DNA of 10,407 nucleotides. It comes from Afipia sp. (GTDB taxonomy: Bacteria; Pseudomonadota; Alphaproteobacteria; Rhizobiales; Xanthobacteraceae). Within the stretch, counting starts at the first letter, position 1. Each line of letters starts with the position of its first letter. Location of the stretch: the NCBI GenBank assembly GCA_026400415.1, contig JAPLPA010000233.1, positions 1 through 10,407 on the forward strand. Reading direction: 5' to 3'. A model generated the notes under the pieces. That model did not search any database. It saw only the letters and a list, made by a program, of their open reading frames with translations, and was not told the origin of the DNA. Below are positions 6,874 to 10,407 of the stretch, one piece after another. Position numbers and translations under genes: made by a program.

Positions 6874-6965
6874 GATAAGACCTCCCGGCCGGTGCAAATT
6901 CAGGGAAACGCGGGTTTCATGGCGAAGGCAAGACAAGAATCAACACCGGTATTTGAGGATTAGCA
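6809..6965. promoter_or_regulatory. Divergent control region between hemD and tsaD
   Basis: These 157 bp must hold the start signals of both divergent transcription units. I see no clean -35/-10 pair on either strand. What can be seen: the GGGAGG site feeding the leader ORF toward hemD, and on the plus strand a 14-codon ORF (6919-6963, MAKARQESTPVFED) ending 2 nt before the tsaD TTG. The GAGG inside that ORF's last codons serves as the tsaD ribosome site. Confidence 0.5.
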
Positions 6966-8057
6966 TTGGCGAGCGGCAAGCCGACATTGGTTCTGGGAAT
7001 CGAGACCACCTGCGATGAAACCGCAGCGGCTGTGGTCGAGCGTCAGCCCGATGGCAGCGGACGTATTCTGTCCAATATCGTGCGCTCGCAGATCGCCGAA
7101 CACGCGCCTTATGGTGGCGTCGTTCCCGAAATCGCGGCCCGCGCTCACGTCGATATGCTCGACGGCATCGTCCGCAATGCCATGATCGACGCCGGCATCG
7201 GTTTCGACAAATTGAACGGCGTCGCCGCCGCTGCTGGGCCCGGACTGATCGGCGGCGTCATTGTGGGCCTTACCACGGCAAAAGCGATTGCGCTGGTCCA
7301 CAGAACGCCGTTGATCGCGGTCAATCATCTGGAAGCGCACGCGCTGACGCCGCGCCTCACGGCAGGACTTGCGTTCCCCTATTGTCTGTTTCTCGCATCG
7401 GGCGGCCACACGCAGATCGTCGCTGTACTCGGCGTCGGCAAATATGTCCGTTTGGGTACGACCGTCGATGACGCGATGGGAGAGGCCTTCGACAAGATCG
7501 CAAAAATGCTTGGCCTGCCCTATCCGGGCGGGCCCGAAGTCGAGCGCGCCGCGAAGAGCGGCGACGCCGCCCGCTTTGCATTCCCGCGCCCAATGTTAGG
7601 ACGTCCCGATGCCAACTTCTCGCTGTCGGGATTGAAGACCGCCGTTCGCAACGAAGCCGCGCGCCTGATCGAATTGAAGCCGCAGGATGTCAGCGATCTC
7701 TGCGCAGGCTTTCAGGCGGCCGTTCTGGATCTGACAGCCGACCGCATCACGGTGGGTCTGCGGCTGTTTAACGAACAGTTCGGTCCGCCGCGCGCGCTCG
7801 TGGCCGCGGGCGGCGTCGCGGCCAATCTCGCCATCCGCAATGCGCTACAGGACATCGCCGCGAAGGCACAGACCACGCTCATCATTCCACCGCCCGCATT
7901 GTGCACCGATAATGGCGCGATGATCGCGTGGGCCGGCGCAGAGCGTCTTGCGCTCAATATGCTCGATGACATGGACAGCGCGCCGCGAGCCCGCTGGCGG
8001 CTTGACGAAGATACGCCGACGCCGGAGAAATTCGCCAAAACCCGTGCCCGGCACTAA
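6966..8057 (+). CDS. tsaD: tRNA N6-threonylcarbamoyladenosine transferase
   Basis: A 363-residue TsaD (older names Gcp/YgjD), of the ASKHA/Kae1 family. With TsaB and TsaE it transfers the threonylcarbamoyl group made by TsaC to A37 of tRNAs reading ANN codons. Motifs in order: LVLGIETTCDETAAAVV (8-24), GGVVPEIAARAHV (50-62), the metal-binding NHLEAH (H121 and H125), the nucleotide-binding ASGGHTQ (144-150), DDAMGEAFDKIAK (168-180), YPGGPEVER (186-194), FSLSGLKTA (218-226), the AAGGVAAN loop (280-287), and CTDNGAMIAWAG with the metal ligand D315. All key residues are intact. The start is TTG at 6966: GAGG ends 7 nt before it, the frame has a stop (TAG at 6961-6963) two bases upstream in another frame, and no upstream ATG in frame fits. 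It heads a four-gene operon. The substrate tRNAs include the tRNA-Thr encoded in this window. Confidence 0.97.
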   Translation: MASGKPTLVLGIETTCDETAAAVVERQPDGSGRILSNIVRSQIAEHAPYGGVVPEIAARAHVDMLDGIVRNAMIDAGIGFDKLNGVAAAAGPGLIGGVIVGLTTAKAIALVHRTPLIAVNHLEAHALTPRLTAGLAFPYCLFLASGGHTQIVAVLGVGKYVRLGTTVDDAMGEAFDKIAKMLGLPYPGGPEVERAAKSGDAARFAFPRPMLGRPDANFSLSGLKTAVRNEAARLIELKPQDVSDLCAGFQAAVLDLTADRITVGLRLFNEQFGPPRALVAAGGVAANLAIRNALQDIAAKAQTTLIIPPPALCTDNGAMIAWAGAERLALNMLDDMDSAPRARWRLDEDTPTPEKFAKTRARH

Positions 8058-8069
8058 GAGAATCTCTGC

Positions 8070-9050
8070 ATGCCATCGTATCAAAGCATTTCGGTCATCG
8101 GCGCGGGCGCATGGGGCACGGCGCTTGCGAATGCCGCCGCACGCGCTGGGCGAGACGTCACTCTTTATGCGCGTGACGTTTCGGCAGCCGATACAATGTC
8201 ACGCACCCGCGAAAACCCGCGATTGCCGGGCATTGCGATTGCGAAAAGCATTTCGATCACTAGCGATCTCGCGCACGCTGCCAAATCCGAAGCGCTGCTG
8301 CTGGTGACGCCCGCGCAAAGCCTGCGTCAGGCCGCGACCTTGCTTGCGCCGCATCTTGCCAAAGGTACGCCCGTCATCGTCTGCGCCAAAGGCATCGAGC
8401 GCGGCACGCATAAATTCATGACTGAAATTATTGCCAATGTTGCGCCACTGGCATTGCCCGCGATTCTCTCAGGACCAAGTTTTGCGAGCGACGTCGCGCA
8501 GGGATTGCCGACAGCCGTTACGCTCGCGGCGCGAGATGCCACAACTGCGGAGGCACTTGTTCACGCGCTTGGCTCCGACACGTTCCGGCCATATCACTCC
8601 ACCGATGTGCGTGGCGTCGAGATCGGCGGCGCGGCCAAAAATGTGCTGGCGATTGCTGCAGGAATTGTCGCCGGAAAAAAGCTCGGCGCGTCTGCTCTGG
8701 CCGCGCTCACCACACGCGGCTTCGCCGAATTGATGCGGCTAGGACAAGCCTGCGGCGCAAAGTCGGAAACGATTGCAGGTCTGTCCGGCCTCGGCGATCT
8801 GGTGCTGAGTTGCTCCAGCGCGCAATCGCGAAACTTTTCGTACGGCATGGCGCTCGGGCGCGGAGAAACTCCAGCGCGAGACAAATTGAGCGAAGGCGAA
8901 TTCACCGCACCAGTGCTTGTCGAACTCGCGCGCGAAAAGAAAGTCGATATGCCGGTTGCGAATGCGGTGGCGGCGGTGCTCGCTGGCGCCCTGACCGTCA
9001 ATGAAGCCATCGAAATGTTGCTGACGCGGCCATTCAAGGCGGAAGGATAA
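8070..9050 (+). CDS. gpsA: NAD(P)-dependent sn-glycerol-3-phosphate dehydrogenase
   Basis: A 326-residue GpsA, which reduces dihydroxyacetone phosphate to sn-glycerol 3-phosphate, the backbone of membrane phospholipids; it acts in the cytoplasm. The Rossmann motif GAGAWGTALA is at 11-20. ENPRLPGI (48-55) marks the family, VIVCAKGIERGT (102-113) includes Lys107, LSGPSFASDVAQGLPTAV spans 133-150, and the catalytic Lys190 sits in EIGGAAKNVLAIAAG. The C-terminal helical domain has GLSGLGDLVLSCSS (237-250) followed by SRNFSYGMALG. The length is typical. The ATG at 8070 follows tsaD by 12 bp, with only a weak purine-rich ribosome site, so coupling to tsaD translation is likely. The tsaD-gpsA pair is common in this order. 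Confidence 0.97.
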   Translation: MPSYQSISVIGAGAWGTALANAAARAGRDVTLYARDVSAADTMSRTRENPRLPGIAIAKSISITSDLAHAAKSEALLLVTPAQSLRQAATLLAPHLAKGTPVIVCAKGIERGTHKFMTEIIANVAPLALPAILSGPSFASDVAQGLPTAVTLAARDATTAEALVHALGSDTFRPYHSTDVRGVEIGGAAKNVLAIAAGIVAGKKLGASALAALTTRGFAELMRLGQACGAKSETIAGLSGLGDLVLSCSSAQSRNFSYGMALGRGETPARDKLSEGEFTAPVLVELAREKKVDMPVANAVAAVLAGALTVNEAIEMLLTRPFKAEG

Positions 9051-9053
9051 TAC

Positions 9054-9467
9054 GTGGCTTATTGGCTGATAAAATCCGAACCCTCGGCGTGGTCGTGGGA
9101 TCAGCAGGTCGCCAAAGGTCCGAAGGGCGAAGCCTGGACCGGCGTGCGCAATCACACCGCCAAGCTCAATATGATGAAGATGAAAAAGGGCGACCGCGCT
9201 TTCTTTTACCATTCGAACGAAGGCAAGGAAATCGTCGGCGTCGTGGACATCATTCGCGAGCATTATCCTGACCCGTCGGACAAGACCGGCAAATTCGTCT
9301 GCGTTGATATAAAAGCTGACAAGGCGTTGAAAACTCCTGTGACACTTCTCGCTATCAAGGCCGAGAAGGCGCTGGCGAATATGGACCTGCTCAAGCAGTC
9401 ACGCCTGTCGGTCGGGAGTGTGAAGCCGGACGAATGGAAGCTCATCTGCAAGTTGGGCGGCCTTTGA
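9054..9467 (+). CDS. EVE-domain protein (PUA-like fold, THYN1 type)
   Basis: A 137-residue single-domain EVE protein (COG2947, thymocyte nuclear protein 1 type). EVE domains have a PUA-like fold and are thought to bind modified bases in DNA or RNA. Visible motifs: YWLIKSEPSAWSW (3-15), GEAWTGVRNHTAKLNM (25-40) with the conserved Trp28 and Arg32-Asn33, KKGDRAFFYHSNEGKEIVGV (44-63), and the closing RLSVGSVKPDEW. The start is GTG at 9054, three bases after gpsA, with GGAAGG (9041-9046) inside the gpsA 3' end at 7-nt spacing. The product is cytoplasmic with no extra domain, so this is not one of the EVE-nuclease fusions. Co-transcription with tsaD suggests, weakly, a nucleic acid modification context; the true ligand is not known. 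Confidence 0.92.
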   Translation: MAYWLIKSEPSAWSWDQQVAKGPKGEAWTGVRNHTAKLNMMKMKKGDRAFFYHSNEGKEIVGVVDIIREHYPDPSDKTGKFVCVDIKADKALKTPVTLLAIKAEKALANMDLLKQSRLSVGSVKPDEWKLICKLGGL

Positions 9468-10177
9468 ACCTGAACACCATCGCCGACAAGGCAGCGTTCA
9501 TCAGCGCCAACACTCGACTGCGTCCGGTACCGCTGGTGCCGGAAATTACGATTTACGTTGCCGATGAAGCCGTGCCGCTCTGGCACAAAACCGAAGAAGA
9601 AATCGGTGAGCAAGGTCTGCCCCCGCCGTTCTGGGCGTTCGCATGGGCCGGCGGTCAGGCGCTCGCGCGTCACATTCTCGATCACTCTGAATTGGTGGGT
9701 GGCAAGACCGTGCTCGATCTCGGCAGCGGATCGGGACTGGTCGGTATCGCGGCAATGAAAGCCGGGGCGTCTGCCGTTACTGTCGCTGACATCGATGAAT
9801 TCGCATTGACGGCGGCGGCGCTGAACGCTGTACAGAACAATGTCACGATAAAAGCGGTCGCGACGGACCTTCTCGACTGCGCAGGCGATGCGCGCTGGGA
9901 TGTGATCCTTGCGGGAGACATCTTCTATGAGCGCGACACCGCGGCGCGCGCGTTCGATTTCCTGAGACGCAATGCGGAACATGGAGCGGCGGTCCTGATC
10001 GGCGACCCAGGCCGAAGCTATTTGCCCCGCGACAAACTGCGGAAAGTCGCTAGCTACAGCGTACCCGTGACCCGCGATCTGGAAGATATGGAAATCAAGC
10101 AAACTGCGGTCTGGATGCTGCGGGAATTCGCTTTGGACGATCATGCAGAAACAGCGGCGGCCTTGGCGGCTTTGTGA
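9464..10177 (+). CDS. METTL20-like protein lysine methyltransferase (probable ETF-beta KMT)
   Basis: A 237-residue class I SAM-dependent methyltransferase. The N-terminal family motif PPPFWAFAWAGGQALAR (53-69) resembles the WAF-WPGGQALSR segment of human METTL20/ETFBKMT. Motif I is VLDLGSGSG (83-91), the post-I acidic site is VADIDEFA (107-114), and the family-specific D-I-F-Y-E is at 152-156. Related alphaproteobacterial enzymes methylate electron transfer flavoprotein beta and ribosomal L7/L12. The next gene is acs; a link to acyl-CoA and electron-transfer metabolism is a guess. I chose TTG at 9464, which overlaps the EVE stop as TTGA and gives MNLNTIADKAAFI; the ATG at 9434 would add 10 residues inside the EVE gene and is possible. 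There is no strong ribosome site, so coupling is likely. A bare L11-methyltransferase-like label is the alternative annotation. Confidence 0.88.
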   Translation: MNLNTIADKAAFISANTRLRPVPLVPEITIYVADEAVPLWHKTEEEIGEQGLPPPFWAFAWAGGQALARHILDHSELVGGKTVLDLGSGSGLVGIAAMKAGASAVTVADIDEFALTAAALNAVQNNVTIKAVATDLLDCAGDARWDVILAGDIFYERDTAARAFDFLRRNAEHGAAVLIGDPGRSYLPRDKLRKVASYSVPVTRDLEDMEIKQTAVWMLREFALDDHAETAAALAAL

Positions 10178-10183
10178 AGGCCG
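10158..10183 (+). terminator. Stem-loop spanning the methyltransferase stop codon
   Basis: CGGCCTT (10158-10164) and AAGGCCG (10177-10183) form a perfect 7-bp stem with a 12-nt loop at the end of the operon. ACAAAAG follows rather than a T-run, so intrinsic termination is uncertain. Confidence 0.3.
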
Positions 10184-10206
10184 ACAAAAGTCCTATTCGT
10201 TGCGGC

Positions 10207-10236
10207 TTGTCCCACCCGCGGGCAAAAGCGCATAAT
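10207..10236 (+). promoter_or_regulatory. Candidate sigma70-type promoter of acs
   Basis: TTGTCC (10207-10212) and CATAAT (10231-10236) are separated by 18 bp, 62 bp before the acs start codon. The spacer holds the 8-bp palindrome CCCGCGGG (10215-10222). The hexamers are reasonable for an alphaproteobacterial housekeeping promoter, but this was found by eye only. Confidence 0.45.
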
Positions 10237-10298
10237 AGAGCCAACAAGAACAAGCCTGCGCACATGTTGTGACGCGGGACGGTTGCGTGGAGGAAACG

Positions 10299-10407
10299 AT
10301 GTCCGACAAGATTTACAAGGTGTCGCCTGAATGGGCGAAGCGCGCCTTTATCGACGATGCAAAATACCGCGACATGTATGCGCGCTCGGTGAAAGACCCG
10401 AACGGCT
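10299..10407 (+). CDS. acs: Acetyl-CoA synthetase, N-terminal part (cut by window edge)
   Basis: The first 36 codons of a gene running off the right edge. The ATG is preceded by GGAGGAA (10289-10295), a near-perfect ribosome site at 3-5 nt. The start MSDKIYKVSPEWAKRAFIDD with AKYRDMYARSVKDPNG matches the N-terminal region of AMP-forming acetyl-CoA synthetases of Hyphomicrobiales, where the segment Y-x-x-MY-x-x-S-x-x-DP-x-x-FW is conserved. The enzyme makes acetyl-CoA from acetate, ATP and CoA through acetyl-AMP. The AMP-binding core is outside the window. A related propionyl-CoA synthetase cannot be fully excluded, but the N-terminal match favours Acs. It appears to have its own promoter rather than being part of the tsaD operon. 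Confidence 0.88.
   Translation, partial: MSDKIYKVSPEWAKRAFIDDAKYRDMYARSVKDPNG

Noticed and set aside
9263..10144. Minus-strand open frame of 293 codons
   Set aside because: It is antisense to the EVE and methyltransferase genes, whose motifs are unmistakable; its product has no recognisable domain.

Overview
The window looks like chromosomal DNA of an alphaproteobacterium of the order Hyphomicrobiales (Rhizobiales), most likely in or near the Bradyrhizobium/Rhodopseudomonas/Xanthobacteraceae group. The evidence is protein-level resemblance and gene order: a Mic60-like protein with HemY and HemD, divergent from tsaD-gpsA-EVE-methyltransferase, then acs. The DNA is fairly GC-rich, and no phage, transposase, integrase or CRISPR sequence was seen. 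The genus is inferred, not shown.

Left part (1-2826, all minus strand): accessory uptake and oxidation genes. These are the start of a Tat-exported TRAP-type solute-binding protein (cut by the window edge), a complete cytochrome P450 with all signature motifs, and a Bug-family (tripartite tricarboxylate transporter) periplasmic receptor. No membrane transporter subunits and no P450 redox partner lie inside the window. An 11-bp, one-mismatch stem-loop separates the Bug gene from the P450 gene.

Middle (2977-3052): a tRNA-Thr(CGU) gene with encoded CCA on the minus strand. It sits between the accessory genes and the core genes.

Heme and membrane cluster (3142-6808, minus strand): hemD, a Mic60/mitofilin-like inner-membrane protein, a HemY-type TPR membrane protein, and a 58-residue acidic small ORF whose ATG overlaps the hemY stop as ATGA. 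hemC, which often sits between hemD and tsaD in this order, is absent here; hemD is directly divergent from tsaD across 157 bp.

Right part (6966-10177, plus strand): a tight operon of tsaD (tRNA t6A synthesis), gpsA (sn-glycerol-3-phosphate dehydrogenase), an EVE-domain protein and a METTL20-like methyltransferase probably acting on ETF-beta. Spacings are 12, 3 and -4 bp, and three of the four start codons are TTG or GTG. After it comes a promoter-like sequence and the first 36 codons of acs (acetyl-CoA synthetase).

No clearly new multi-gene system is visible. The best leads are the small ORF coupled to hemY, the missing hemC with a small leader ORF in front of hemD, and the methyltransferase next to acs.
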